From NCBI GenBank assembly GCA_020650975.1, contig JAIPMN010001246.1, positions 689 to 36,149 of the forward strand: a stretch of 35,461 nucleotides of DNA. The letters run 5' to 3'. The number at the start of each line of letters is the position of its first letter. Position 1 is the first letter of the stretch. Both the position numbers and the translations under genes were made by a program. The DNA comes from Apostichopus californicus (taxonomy: Eukaryota > Echinodermata > Holothuroidea > Aspidochirotida > Stichopodidae). Of the stretch, positions 23,601-31,268 are shown one piece after another. Under the pieces are notes generated by a model. It was not told the origin of the DNA. It searched no databases and was given only the letters and a program-made list of their open reading frames with translations.

Positions 23601-26600
23601 TGCATGTAATTTTGTAAGTTTCACAGTATACATACATGTGCTACTGTATATATTGAATTCTCATTCTGGTACGAGCAGTACACTAAAATTCACTTTACAT
23701 CAATTGGCATTCATGCAACATACATCACTGAGTAATATACAACAAAGAGACTTAAATGCCCTTTTATCATACATTTATCCTTAATTAAATATTAAGTGTT
23801 TCAAGTTTTGCTCTAACAAATTCTATGAAATATTTGCTAACACACAATGTGATTAGTCATTCCCTAGCCTCTCTGACATACTGTAGTCTACGGTCTGGAT
23901 TGATTATTAACCTATAAAATTGTTTTTTTTTTGCATTCAAGCATTGAGTCAGTGCTACGGTATACATACATTACATACTGCACACGTATACGTATACACT
24001 TACAGTGCTGATTCATCCAAAAAAATTGGGTCCTTCAAATTTAAATGCAGCATTTTGGTTTTTCTTTTATTTCAAAATTTACGACACATCACTGAATTTC
24101 ATTCAATATTTGTAATGTCACATTTCCTGGATCAATTGTCTTGGTCTTTCCAAGTACACATATACAAGCTACATTTTTTTTCAGGTGAACATTTGGTGTT
24201 TCCTGTAGTGTAAATGCTTCAGACTTGTCTTGCTGTCACTAGACTGCTACAAATTTCATCTACAAATTACCTTAGTGTGAAATACCTTCTCTATTGTCCA
24301 TGCAGTACAGGACATTGCATTGTGTAATTTCCTTAAAGTCAAAGACTGAGTACCTGTGGTCAAACGATATGTTAAAACTCTTTTAATTATTCTATTTCCA
24401 CAGTCAATTCTGGAAGATAAATTTGTTGGCCTATTTGTAAGTTGATTTATATTGGCTTTCAAAATGGCATAAAAGATTGAGGTACTTGTACTGCAGCATG
24501 TATACTGTACTTAAATGTATATAGTATCTGTATACTTAAATGCATACCTGTACATACAGTTTGAAATTTGAAGGTGAACTTCACGAATATGAATACATAT
24601 TCATAGCATCAATTCATATTGTAGCAGGCCTGCGGTAAGATTTCCACAAAAACGTGTGTCCAGCATATTTCATTTGAACGATTGATTCAGTACGTACATA
24701 TATGGCAAACATTTAATTGACAACCTCTCAAATGAAAAGGCCTACTGCTCGTCCAAATTCACGCTTTTCCATTGGTTAAAATATTTACATTTTTGTCCAT
24801 TTTTTTGGGGGGGGGTTCACTGTGACTACAGTACTTCATAGGAAATATGATCGTTATTTTCATTACAACGAAAGAGATTTTCATGTTTCTCTTTGAAATT
24901 AAGAATTTAAGCAAACCATGATACCAAAACAAGCGATGATAACACTCACACTAAAATCACTAATTAACCTACATACAATTACTGTAGCTAAGTGACTCAT
25001 TGAAATGTTGCATTGATCTACCGTACAGTATATATCTGATAGTCTGCTCTGTAGTCATGGTGATTGTCAGTGACTAACACATACATTAATTTTAACAGAT
25101 CTTTGTACCAGTACTGTAGTCTGTAACCATGTAGTAATAATCATCTACCGTAGTACCTGTAGTACTGTAGTCAATGGCTGTCATGCATATTCATGAATGT
25201 TCTGGACAGAACGATCCATTTTCCTCACAGGTAAAACCAAAGCATTGACAATGTCATGTTATTATTAACTTCATGGTTAAATACTGTATATACTCAGCAC
25301 ATGTATGTACATTATGACTCACACCATGATCTGCCTCTATATCTACCATAGTCACTGTACTCCATATTAAAATAATTTATATTTTACAGAAGAAAGAAAG
25401 AAAGAAACAGAAATAATGGACAGTCCATATGAGTGTACAGTAGTCTATAAATGTTCAAATTGAAATTAAAGGTAGGACACAGAAATCAATTATCTTAATT
25501 CTTAAAGCTTGAGACCTTTTCAATGGTTTGAAAAATTATTTAGATTACATATATATTTTGTACAAAGAAGCCATTTGTGAAATGTTGTTCAAAATAAATA
25601 AGGGCAGACCAGACTGTAGTTAAGGACAGTAGCTAGGTATGGGTATCGGATTTGATAATTGGATAAATTGCCATACAGTTTTAGGCTACAGCCTCATCAC
25701 AGTCAACGGTCTTGGCTCTAAACTTGCTTTAAAAAAATGAATCACAAATTAATTAGCAGAATGTTGCACACAACTAGAGAGGGAAAAAAAATCCTGCAGC
25801 TGTGGCCAAATCATTTCCTTCAATTGATTGCCTTTTATATTAAAGAATACTTTACATTTTAATGTAGCTGATCAAGGTTTGTATCAACTAAAGCAACTGT
25901 TAGGTTTGTTTACTGAAGATTTGCATCAATTGCCATACTGTACCCATTGGGAAACTAAAAATAACTCAAACTTCATAACACAAGTTTAACAATTTAACAT
26001 ATTGTAAATCTGAAAATCAGATTGAAGTCACTTCCTTATCTTGCTATATTATTTTCCATGACAAAGTTCATACATACTGTACGTGATATTGTACTTTCAT
26101 GTTAAGTGTATTGAAGAATTGAGACAGTTTTCGTTTCACAATGGCTACAGTATGACAATTGAAACAGTGACATGAATAATATTTCAGTATGGCAAGATAC
26201 ATGACATGAATATATTCAAGCTGTAGTGCCGACTGAAAAATACTACGAGAATCACCAAATATTACACACCCTACTACAGTATTCACACATTCTAGCTGCA
26301 GCATGCTGAATGCAGCACACTCAGCATCCTACTTATTGACACATTGACATGAATAATATTTCAGTATGGCAAGATACATGACATGAATAGATTCAAGCTG
26401 TAGTGCCGACTGAAAAATACTACGAGAATCACCAAATATTACACACCCTACTACAGTATTCACACATTCTAGCTGCAGCATGCTGAATGCAACACACTCA
26501 GCATCCTACTTATTGACACATGTGGTAATTAGTAGATAGGTGACACTGGTTAATTAGTTCTGGAAGTCTTCAAAGTCTGTAATGGAATCCTCCTTTAAAT

Positions 26601-29600
26601 GGAGAGTGTTTCCTTGACAACCAAGTAATGTACTATACTGTACTGTACACAATAGTAATACTAATCGTCTTACAGGATCCTTTATAGTTTTTAACTACAG
26701 TATGGCTGCTCAAGGTTTTCTTAAAAGCTGAGTTTGATAAATTATTCATGATACAAACAAGAACTGCTGTACACTTTATTCATATTTGCAAAGCAATTTT
26801 CTATGGGATCATAGCTATCATACAATACAGAGCATAAACACACATGTTGGCAATATCAACAGATTCACAATGTTCAGTTTGAGTATATACAGTACATGTG
26901 TACAATAGTATAGTAAGTCATGATAGTACTTTTAAATTTGGCAAAAAGGAGTATCCCTTTAAGTGCTGTGTACAGTATGTGTACAAACTATAGTTCAAAT
27001 GATGACAGCACTGTACAGTACAGAACTGCACAGTTCAGTACTGTATTCTAATGTACTGCAAAGTGCTGTATAGTACAGCACTGTACAGTTCTGTACAGTA
27101 CAATAATATAAGCAAACTGGGATACTTGGTACTGGGGACTGTTTTCTCCACAAGCTCTGTAAAATTTTCTGAATATGAAAAATGAGCCTAAGAGTATTAT
27201 TGATAATGAATTTCTTTGTCTCCCTTTTCTTGGCAAGTATTTGTGTAAGTTGTCAGTCAGACCTAGTCTGAAACTGAGGATTCCATTCCCATTAATTTCA
27301 AATATTTCCTCCGGGCAATTTTTTTTTTTTTTTTTGACAAACAAATACTGTTGTTTTGTCAACCAAATAAAATACTAGAAAAACAAAGGTCATTTGCAAA
27401 ATTAACCTGTACACATCTCTTGTTCCCTTTAAATTCATGGTACTACTAGATACTACAGGCTGTCAACAAGATAGTTAACGGTATCATATATGAGATATAC
27501 TGTACCGTCATATCTCAAATCTAGATCCAAACCTGATTGTCATCTTGTACCTTGGCATGCAAATATAGCATCAAAACAAACAACAGCAAAAAGTTTGCAT
27601 GAACCTCTCTGACGGTTTACCAATTGTGTTCATAAACTCTCTTCATCAAGATGTCTCCTATACAGAGTTTTGTATAGTACTGTAGCTTTGGGGGGGGGAG
27701 GGGGGAGGATGGGGGAGGGCTGGTGGGGATTAGTACTATTATGCTATACAGTTGCGATTTACACTTTGTAACAGTACTGCTTGTGAAATAGACCATTTTT
27801 TACTTGGTTAGATAACTTAGATTTACTGTGCACACATTTACAATACACATTTTTCGTATCCATTGTGGGGAAGCAGGTATTTGTTCAAGGTCGTTCAAAG
27901 GTTGGTTTGGGACAAAAACAGTAAATGTGTAATGTATAACAAAAAATTACGTCGGGACGTGAAAATTTCTTGAAAGGAAAAACGAGTTCAATGGACCCCG
28001 CTGATGTAATCACGGATGGGTAATTCCCTATATTGATATATTGCTAGCACTTGTCAACCTTACTACGGATATCTTTAAATACACTAAATGATTGTATACA
28101 TGTTATGTATCTTAAATTGTATCACGTTTGTACGTACTGTCCTGCTTGTAAACCACTGAATGAACAATGACACAGGCCCATCTTTTTAAGTTCCAGACAT
28201 AACAAAACTATTTATCCTACAATTTGTTGACCTTGGAAAATGACACACTTTAACTTACTCATGTACCACATTATATGCAATGATCATGCACTGAGACACT
28301 GCATGCTACAATACAGTATTACTAATTCTACAAAAATGAAAAATTACTGAAATAACCATGTACTGTTAGTACTTACGATATTGAACGTCCTCCACTACAG
28401 TGTGGAAATGAAAGTTCATTACACTGTACAGGAAACTGATATTTAGGTGATCTATACAACTATTGAATGTCACTTTTTAATATTTTTGTCAGTGGTTCTT
28501 CTTGGTAAATTTTAAGGGACTTGACAAATGAGACAATATTTGACAAAATACAGTACTAGTCCATCCTCTTAGGAAAAAACATAAAGGTGAGCTAATTAAA
28601 TGTTCTGCCTCAAAATCACAAAATAAACGACATCCTCAGTATGAGATCCACAATATATGTGATCCTCAATAACATGAGATCCTCAATATTTATAGTCCTG
28701 TTCAATGGAAGTATAGTTATTACTGTGAGGGCCAAGTGATTCGTACAGTAACCAACAAGTTAAGGAATAATGTGGAAGGTTATCTGAAGGTCAACCATTT
28801 CCAGGGATTTGGTTGTCCTTCTGCATTGAGTCCACTGCACAGATCTATAGCTTTTGAAGGTGAAGAATATGGTCTTGGTTGACAGGGTCAATTATTAACT
28901 GTGGAAGAATATATCCTGTTACTATTAATGCTAAAGACTGAAGATTTAGAATTGCATTGCATACAGTCTCAAATTGTAATAGTGTCAAAAGTTTTGTAAT
29001 CATGGATACTAAAATTGATCACCACGTCAAATAATTTTTGGGAATTTCAGCAGATATGGACGATAAACAAGAATGTATGAGAAAGGTCTTATTATACATA
29101 ACGGAGGATAATTTATCCAGTATCACAAGTTGCTATCAAAGTATGGAATAGCAAAATACACATTCTAAGCTATGTTGCAGTTACTGTACTGTACACAACA
29201 CCATGTAGCGCTTTCAGCAATGTATTAAAGTAAGAAACTTAAGATATGTACATGTGTCCAAATTGCCATGCAAAGATTTTTCTGTAAAATATTGATCTCA
29301 AAATGTTATCATGTTTTGATGGTTAGAACGTTCCAACTCTCCTGATGATTCTAGAAATCCAACTATTAATCATGAATGTTCACTAACACTAGTGACTCAA
29401 TGTCTCTGAATCTGAATAGGTTAAGTCGGCAAAAGTCCTACTAGATGACATAAACGCCAACCGAGCACTACAAAGTATGAGTAGAGTATTTAGTTATTAG
29501 TTAACAAAACAAGAGTTAGTAAGTTCTAAACTAGGTGCATGCACAATGTCTGATGGCAAAGCATTCCAATCTTTTAAGGTGGGGGGATATAGAAGCAATA

Positions 29601-30303
29601 TTTATATACATTCTTTCTAGCGTAGGGAACTCGGAAGTTAAGATCATATTGTGACTGGAGCTCAACAGTAGCCTAGCTATAATGCTCGGATTTAAAAGTT
29701 TGCGATTAGTTGTTTGTGACCATCACTTTATTTCCTGGTATAATTGGAGCAATACCATATTCTTTATTGCAAACGGCAGAAGCCAACACATGACATTTTC
29801 ATTGATACACTCCCGTTTCTGGGCAATTTGCCAACATCTCATCGTCCATCAATCTATGTTTGATGTAGGCCTAGGCTACACAGATTTGTATTAATTAAGA
29901 AAAACTGAATGTGCAAAAGTTCCAGCCTAGTAAAGGAACGACGAGGCTATCCAGTATGACGTATTTTTTACTTTGATATGTTAGAGTCACATTCATATTT
30001 CAAATTCAGAAAGATAATCAATTGAATATGTTTTTATCGACTTTCGAGACCACACACTCAGTCAGTGACTGTTAATTGTAATGTGTAACGTAGCCAAGTT
30101 AATTAAAGTCGGGATACTACCATTAGCCTAACGTTGTAAATAGAGTACGACCATTGCAAAGCCGAAGTTAGTTACACGATCTCATTATATAATTGATCAA
30201 CATCGTTTAGTATTGTTTTTCCAAAGACGAAATGTAAGTCCAAAGAGGAAAAGAGCACAAAACTTACCAAGACGTCACCAGCAATCGCCTGGGCAGCGTC
30301 CAT
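5525..30303 (-). CDS. SGPL1: Sphingosine-1-phosphate lyase, complete 15-exon gene (559 aa)
   Basis: PLP-dependent lyase that cleaves sphingosine-1-phosphate to a long-chain aldehyde and phosphoethanolamine at the ER membrane; this function is known from the family. Joined minus-strand exons: 30303-30268, 22099-21952, 17902-17835, 16781-16634, 14934-14855, 12794-12666, 12107-12019, 11597-11489, 10377-10279, 9564-9418, 9175-9055, 8218-8101, 7501-7355, 6356-6239, 5647-5525. All introns are GT..AG and all phases match. The sum is 1680 nt, so 559 residues against 568 in human. In order the protein shows a short N-terminus, one membrane segment (about residues 37-54), NPLHPDVFP (about 169-177), SGGTES at 206-211 (phosphate/PLP binding), SAHAAFNK with His240, HVDACLGG (about 312-319), SADTHK ending in Lys351 (Schiff-base lysine) and GSRPG after the exon 11/12 junction. 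The start is chosen because ATG 30303 has A at -3 and G at +4 and gives family-like length. No frameshift or missing catalytic residue was seen. Exon boundaries are my reading, not transcript evidence. Confidence 0.96.
5648..6238 (-). other. SGPL1 intron 14
   Basis: GT..AG intron. It holds a simple tetranucleotide-like tract (ATGA/ATCA words, about 5842-5893) and a strong T-rich acceptor tract. Nothing else was recognised. Confidence 0.8.
6239..6356 (-). CDS. SGPL1: SGPL1 coding exon 14
   Basis: Encodes [20 protein letters not shown] and a lysine-rich [14 protein letters not shown]. It aligns with human [21 protein letters not shown]. The donor is GTAAGT and the phase is 0 at the end. Confidence 0.93.
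6612..7098. repeat. 48-bp minisatellite in SGPL1 intron 13
   Basis: About ten units are anchored on GACTAGGATCAAGG, at roughly 6640, 6683, 6731, 6779, 6825 (diverged), 6871, 6919, 6967, 7015 and 7063. Adjacent units alternate between two types (ACCCTACAATTTGAACCC and ACCCTGCAATTTGAGACC), so part of the array has a 96-bp higher-order period. Because 48 is a multiple of 3, a 165-codon minus-strand frame stays open through the array (6651-7148). It reads as repeats of [16 protein letters not shown]. It has no splice support and I do not treat it as a gene. Confidence 0.93.
7355..7501 (-). CDS. SGPL1: SGPL1 coding exon 13
   Basis: Encodes [16 protein letters not shown] and [13 protein letters not shown], the C-terminal small-domain motifs (human IFVFGNPQLSVIALGS and GWNLNQLQFP). 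It enters and leaves in phase 2. The acceptor is TTTCCAG and the donor GTAAGA. Confidence 0.96.
7502..8100 (-). other. SGPL1 intron 12
   Basis: GT..AG intron in phase 2. It contains a short G-rich patch (about 7817-7840). No repeat array or RNA gene was seen. Confidence 0.8.
8101..8218 (-). CDS. SGPL1: SGPL1 coding exon 12
   Basis: Encodes [20 protein letters not shown] and then [16 protein letters not shown]. The conserved GSRPG turn straddles the exon 11/12 junction. It ends in phase 2 before GTAAGA. Confidence 0.95.
8464..9034. repeat. 57-bp minisatellite copying the exon 11 donor, SGPL1 intron 11
   Basis: Ten units begin with CAATGTGTTCACATTCAT or a variant, at about 8464, 8521, 8580, 8637, 8694, 8750, 8806, 8863, 8919 and 8976 (56-59 bp each). 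The next one, at 9035, runs into the real exon 11 end. On the gene strand each unit reads ATGCCACACCTACCATGGCAG followed by GTATGAATG, so it repeats the last exon bases and the 5' splice site. Most copies keep a GT at the junction. The two with CATAACTGCC (8464 and 8580) have lost it. Confidence 0.93.
9055..9175 (-). CDS. SGPL1: SGPL1 coding exon 11
   Basis: Begins [17 protein letters not shown] and ends [13 protein letters not shown] with the Gly codon split (phase 1) before GTATGA. The last roughly 25 exon bases plus the donor are copied about ten times in the downstream intron (8464-9034). The authentic end is fixed by protein conservation (GGIYASPTIAGSRPG in human) and by phase with exon 12. 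Confidence 0.95.
9176..9417 (-). other. SGPL1 intron 10
   Basis: A short 242-bp GT..AG phase-0 intron, directly after the catalytic-lysine codon. No internal feature was seen. Confidence 0.85.
9418..9564 (-). CDS. SGPL1: SGPL1 coding exon 10 (catalytic lysine)
   Basis: Contains [13 protein letters not shown] (Asp314 would pair with the pyridine nitrogen) and [11 protein letters not shown]. Lys351, its last codon, is the Schiff-base lysine by family position. The exon ends right after this Lys at GTGAGT. Confidence 0.98.
9835..10009. repeat. Perfect 77-bp inverted repeat (foldback) in SGPL1 intron 9
   Basis: The arms at 9835-9911 and 9933-10009 are exact reverse complements by base-by-base reading, with a 21-bp spacer. 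Each arm holds CTCTGAAGAAGATCCTGCTA followed by GGATTGAAATGTCAG, a small stem-loop word of a type common near invertebrate retroelement ends. Perfect arms imply a young insertion or recent inverted duplication. I saw no clear target duplication. Confidence 0.93.
10279..10377 (-). CDS. SGPL1: SGPL1 coding exon 9
   Basis: Encodes [20 protein letters not shown] and [14 protein letters not shown]. It matches the human A-(M)-(R/K)-x-I-(S)-(R/K)-N-T..STPQFPHGVIDP region. It is a phase-0 exon of 33 codons. Confidence 0.95.
10545..11440. repeat. Diverged ~60-bp tandem array, SGPL1 intron 8
   Basis: About 15 imperfect units carry an ATCAACCTCATGGTACCTCC then TTGGCACTAAAAGTA core followed by ATGAGGTCA. 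Examples are near 10609, 10671, 10728, 10778, 10842, 10894, 10948, 11010, 11145, 11250 and 11367. Divergence is high, so the array is old. Units near 10890-11040 are the most alike. It fills almost the whole intron (10378-11488). Confidence 0.85.
11489..11597 (-). CDS. SGPL1: SGPL1 coding exon 8
   Basis: Encodes [20 protein letters not shown]. The His in SAHAAF (residue 240) corresponds to the family's conserved histidine that stacks on the PLP ring. The acceptor is TTCACAG and the donor GTAAGT. Confidence 0.96.
11914..11943 (-). other. G-rich tract (quadruplex motif) in intron 7 transcript
   Basis: The plus strand reads CCCCTCCCCCTCCCCCTCC, continuing to a further C-run. The SGPL1 transcript therefore carries four or more G-runs separated by single A bases, about 75 nt downstream of the exon 7 donor. 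G-runs near donors can act as intronic splicing enhancers; that role here is inference. Confidence 0.6.
12019..12107 (-). CDS. SGPL1: SGPL1 coding exon 7 (PLP phosphate loop)
   Basis: Begins [26 protein letters not shown] (206-211) is the family's cofactor phosphate-binding loop. It ends in phase 2 within an Ile codon. A C-rich run (G-rich in the transcript) sits about 75 nt past its donor. Confidence 0.97.
12108..12665 (-). other. SGPL1 intron 6
   Basis: GT..AG phase-0 intron. It contains a G-rich patch at about 12420-12446 on the plus strand. Nothing else was recognised. Confidence 0.8.
12666..12794 (-). CDS. SGPL1: SGPL1 coding exon 6
   Basis: Encodes residues 161-203, including [20 protein letters not shown] and [10 protein letters not shown]. 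These are hallmark motifs of S1P lyase and the wider group II decarboxylase fold near the substrate channel. It is a phase-0 exon of 43 codons with donor GTGAGT. Confidence 0.97.
13255..13325 (-). repeat. Possible retroelement end motif in SGPL1 intron 5
   Basis: On the minus strand, GGGGTCCCAAAAGGACGAAA is followed by CCGGTCGCGAAGTGG. Short stem-loop words of the form stem-loop-stem-CGAAACCGGT recur at ends of many invertebrate retroelements. No coding remnant was seen beside it. An AT-rich simple stretch (about 13145-13245) precedes it. Confidence 0.35.
14643..14658. other. Assembly gap (16 N)
   Basis: Sixteen consecutive N bases lie in SGPL1 intron 5, about 200 bp from the end of exon 5. 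The true length of the missing sequence is unknown. It does not touch a coding exon. Confidence 0.99.
14765..14802 (-). repeat. tRNA-like hairpin, probable tRNA-derived SINE fragment
   Basis: A perfect 14-bp stem (14768-14781 with 14789-14802) encloses a 7-nt loop. On the minus strand it reads TGGGCTTGTAACCCAGAGGT then CACTGGTTCC, like a tRNA anticodon arm with loop CTTGTAA (anticodon TGT, Thr), a variable region and a decayed B-box (GGTTCCATTTCC). The acceptor and D arms are missing, so it is not a functional tRNA. A 5'-truncated tRNA-derived SINE fits, possibly running leftwards to about 14660. Confidence 0.45.
14855..14934 (-). CDS. SGPL1: SGPL1 coding exon 5
   Basis: Encodes [19 protein letters not shown], equivalent to the conserved W-x-G-(R/K)-x-SGxVY segment of the family. 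The acceptor is TTTGTGTAG and the donor GTGGGT. A 16-N gap and a tRNA-like hairpin lie just downstream in intron 5, outside the exon. Confidence 0.94.
14935..16633 (-). other. SGPL1 intron 4
   Basis: GT..AG phase-1 intron of about 1.7 kb. It is AT-rich. I see no repeat array, mobile element end or RNA gene in it. Open frames on the plus strand at 16001-16279 show no recognisable domain. Confidence 0.75.
16634..16781 (-). CDS. SGPL1: SGPL1 coding exon 4
   Basis: Begins [16 protein letters not shown] and ends RLEQYKTA. It contains [18 protein letters not shown], the conserved LP-x-GL/I-x(4)-ILxLKxY segment at the start of the S1P lyase catalytic domain. It enters in phase 0 and leaves in phase 1 before GTGAGT. 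Confidence 0.95.
16939..17318. mobile_element. hAT-like non-autonomous element, 380 bp, SGPL1 intron 3
   Basis: The terminal inverted repeats are CAGTGGCGGA and TCCGCCACTG. The flanking 8-bp direct repeats are GACCTCTG at 16931-16938 and 17319-17326. An 8-bp target duplication with short CAGTGGCG-type ends is the signature of the hAT superfamily. There is no transposase frame, so it would move only with help in trans. Its left third, read on the minus strand, resembles the right end of the element at 30899-31847 (GTACGCTCCGCG..TGCTTAGATAG versus GTACGCTGCGCG..CGCTTAGATAG). Confidence 0.88.
17835..17902 (-). CDS. SGPL1: SGPL1 coding exon 3
   Basis: A 68-nt exon encoding a basic stretch after the membrane segment, with [10 protein letters not shown] at its end. 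It matches the human segment around KMPIIGRK, the cytosolic linker before the catalytic domain. The acceptor is TTTCAG and the donor GTGAGG. Confidence 0.9.
17993..18083. repeat. (AAT)n / (TAATAC)n microsatellite
   Basis: Runs of ATA/AAT trinucleotides are interrupted by several TAATAC hexamers. It abuts a retroposon-like tail (18085-18135), which suggests it grew from a retroposon 3' end on the minus strand. Confidence 0.9.
18085..18140 (-). mobile_element. Retroposon 3'-tail fragment (TTTATATAGCGC..AAGCGCTTTAC)
   Basis: The segment ATTTATATAGCGCATAATC is followed by a gap and then TTCAAAGCGCTTTACAA. This box is widespread in marine animal genomes beside (ATT)n runs, at the 3' end of short or long retroposons. 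It is read on the minus strand because the microsatellite follows it there. The upstream body is not identifiable. Confidence 0.5.
18711..18836. repeat. Direct duplication, about 71-bp period
   Basis: AAAGTGAATCTAAAATACTG begins at 18711 and again at 18782, each followed by TAACAAC/TAGCTCA..GTCCTACAGTA. Copy 2 lacks a CAGTAT insertion. Copy 1 also holds a local hairpin (CCTACAGTA..TACTGTAGG). Confidence 0.85.
19210..19336. repeat. Imperfect inverted repeat, about 127 bp (MITE-like)
   Basis: The left arm GTCTCCTACACACC and CCGATCTACCCT matches the reverse complement of the right arm AGGGTGGATCGG..AGGAGAC with one insertion. An inner pair (CTAGCCTAC / GGCTACTAG) extends the foldback. There is no clear target duplication. 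It lies in SGPL1 intron 2. Confidence 0.55.
21952..22099 (-). CDS. SGPL1: SGPL1 coding exon 2 (membrane anchor)
   Basis: Begins [16 protein letters not shown] after TCCTAACAG and continues [20 protein letters not shown], the single N-terminal membrane segment that follows a conserved Glu-x-Trp-Gln. It corresponds to the VNG..YEPWQ region of the human enzyme. It ends in phase 1 before GTAAGT. Confidence 0.93.
22186..22385. mobile_element. Possible truncated element with AAGTGGCATCGCCAG end
   Basis: The left edge AAGTGGCATCGCCAGAC resembles the CAGTGGCG-type hAT ends found twice elsewhere in this window, and it runs into a G-rich body. No matching right end or target duplication was found, so it may be a decayed or one-ended copy. 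Confidence 0.3.
26168..26521. repeat. 177-bp head-to-tail duplication in SGPL1 intron 1
   Basis: TGACATGAATAATATTTCAG begins at 26168 and at 26345. The two copies differ at only a few bases (for example ATATATTC versus ATAGATTC, GCAGCAC versus GCAACAC). This is a young tandem duplication. Confidence 0.93.
27008..27102. repeat. Cluster of CTGTACAGTA palindromes with hairpin potential
   Basis: Repeated GCACTGTACAGTACAGAACTG-type and GTGCTGTATAGTACAGCACT-type words form many overlapping short inverted repeats. A similar cluster lies at 23376-23460. Both are in SGPL1 intron 1. Confidence 0.7.
27690..27730 (+). other. G-rich quadruplex-type tract in intron 1
   Basis: G-runs of nine, six, five and three bases are separated by one to five bases on the plus strand (the C-rich strand in the SGPL1 transcript). 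The motif satisfies the usual four-G-run rule for a DNA quadruplex. A folded structure is inference. Confidence 0.6.
30268..30303 (-). CDS. SGPL1: SGPL1 coding exon 1 (initiator exon)
   Basis: Encodes [12 protein letters not shown], the poorly conserved lumenal N-terminus, and ends in phase 0 before GTAAGT. The ATG context is AAGATGG. A TTTAG lies just 5' of the ATG, so an upstream non-coding exon joining here is possible; the polypyrimidine tract is weak. This exon is the least certain because it is short and not conserved, but the phase and the downstream match fit. Confidence 0.75.
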
Positions 30304-30717
30304 CTTGCTAAATACAGTAAGATAAACGGATATTACTAATTTGATTGAGTTCTTGTCTACTTGATACGTACTCTCAATGCGTGCTATAGTAAGCTGTTAT
30401 TTAACCACGACTTGTTTTGGAATTGCTTTATGGTCATGTGACGTTCATCATTGACGACCGCTCACATAAACAAAATGGGCGGAGCTTACAGAGAAAGTTG
30501 AATGAACCAAAATAAAGGTTCACAACACGAGATTTTGAGTAGTGATAGCGGTTTCGTGGGTGTAATGTGGGTGTGTTTCACAATCGCATTTCCGTACTGT
30601 GTTCAAGGACAATTTTTGCTCCAATTAACAAGCACAACTTTATCAAGAACCGTTAATCTGTCAAAGGTGTCTTTTGTTATTTTCACGATAAACGTGTGCC
30701 ATTGATTTGTTATAAAG
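30304..30717 (-). promoter_or_regulatory. SGPL1 upstream region / putative promoter
   Basis: The interval between the SGPL1 ATG and a possible divergent plus-strand ATG at 30718. It contains GTCATGTGAC (30433-30442), which fits an M-box/CLEAR-like site for MiT/TFE factors, a TGACG half CRE joined to it, and a GC box GGGCGG (30477-30482). No clear TATA box for SGPL1 was identified. The transcription start is not determined by sequence. Confidence 0.4.
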
Positions 30718-30834
30718 ATGGAGCTTACCATGTTATGTTTACCAAGCGAGTTACCAAGATCACCAGATTTGTCACCCAACATTAAGATTGGGCGCGGAAA
30801 CCTATCAACCTCTTACGTGACTCTGAGTATGTGA
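30718..30834 (+). CDS. Possible short ORF or first exon of a divergent gene
   Basis: A 38-codon frame (MELTMLCLPSELPRS and so on) on the strand opposite SGPL1. It contains a GTATGT donor-like site at 30827, before its stop, and an E2F-like TTGGGCGCGGAAA (30788-30800) within it. No downstream exon was recognised in the remaining 4.6 kb and no family similarity was found by eye. It may well be chance. Confidence 0.15.
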   Translation: MELTMLCLPSELPRSPDLSPNIKIGRGNLSTSYVTLSM

Positions 30835-31039
30835 TCATGGTAGTGTTACTCAATCGGTCTTGGGGTGAATTGGGGAGCCTTGGGGGGGGGGGTGGCCCCA
30901 GTGGCGTAGCTACGGGGGGGCGACAGCCCCCCATGAAAGCTTGTCGCCCCCCCAGTCGCCCCCCACTGGGAATTTGGGTGTCGAAAAAAAATGCGAAAAT
31001 ATATCATTGGTCTGCATGGTCTCGAATCTCCATGATGAG

Positions 31040-31268
31040 GTTTCTAGGTACTGGAATGCCAAAGAAGATGTTGAAAGGTAAAAAATGCTGACATCATACA
31101 GGTTTCTCACATCATTGCTCGCGTCATTGCCTCGATACTCTGTTACATTTTCAATCGGGTTTTCACTTCTGGGACGTACCCTGATGCTCTTAAAACCTCT
31201 CAGAAAAACAAATTTTCAAGAAAGGAGACAATACTATCGCTGAGAACTACCGGCCAATCAGTCTATAC
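31040..31268 (+). pseudogene. Non-LTR retrotransposon RT fragment, frameshifted
   Basis: Three short pieces in shifting frames read as the N-terminal reverse transcriptase region of a LINE: GTGMPKKMLK, then IFNRVFTSGTYPDALK (preceded by ADIIQVSH..), then IFKKGDNTIAENYRPISL. The pattern of (D)GxPxKxLK, xIFNxxxxxGxxPxxLK and KKGDxxxxxNYRPISL is standard for jockey/CR1-type RTs. It lacks catalytic motifs and is broken by at least two frameshifts. It lies inside the 949-bp hAT-like element. Confidence 0.8.

Larger units (their letters stand above)
22100..30267 (-). other. SGPL1 intron 1 (8.2 kb)
   Basis: The largest intron separates the initiator exon from the membrane-anchor exon. Besides the items listed separately it holds a T20-type run (about 27320), a GAAA microsatellite (about 25391) and many TACTGTA-type words. 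No extra exon, RNA gene or complete transposon was recognised. First introns often hold enhancers, but none can be named from sequence. Confidence 0.7.

Noticed and set aside
30831..31091. 86-codon plus-strand frame with glycine- and proline-rich start
   Set aside because: Its first half is translated G/C-run transposon end. Only the last roughly 15 residues (GTGMPKKMLK) belong to the RT remnant listed separately.
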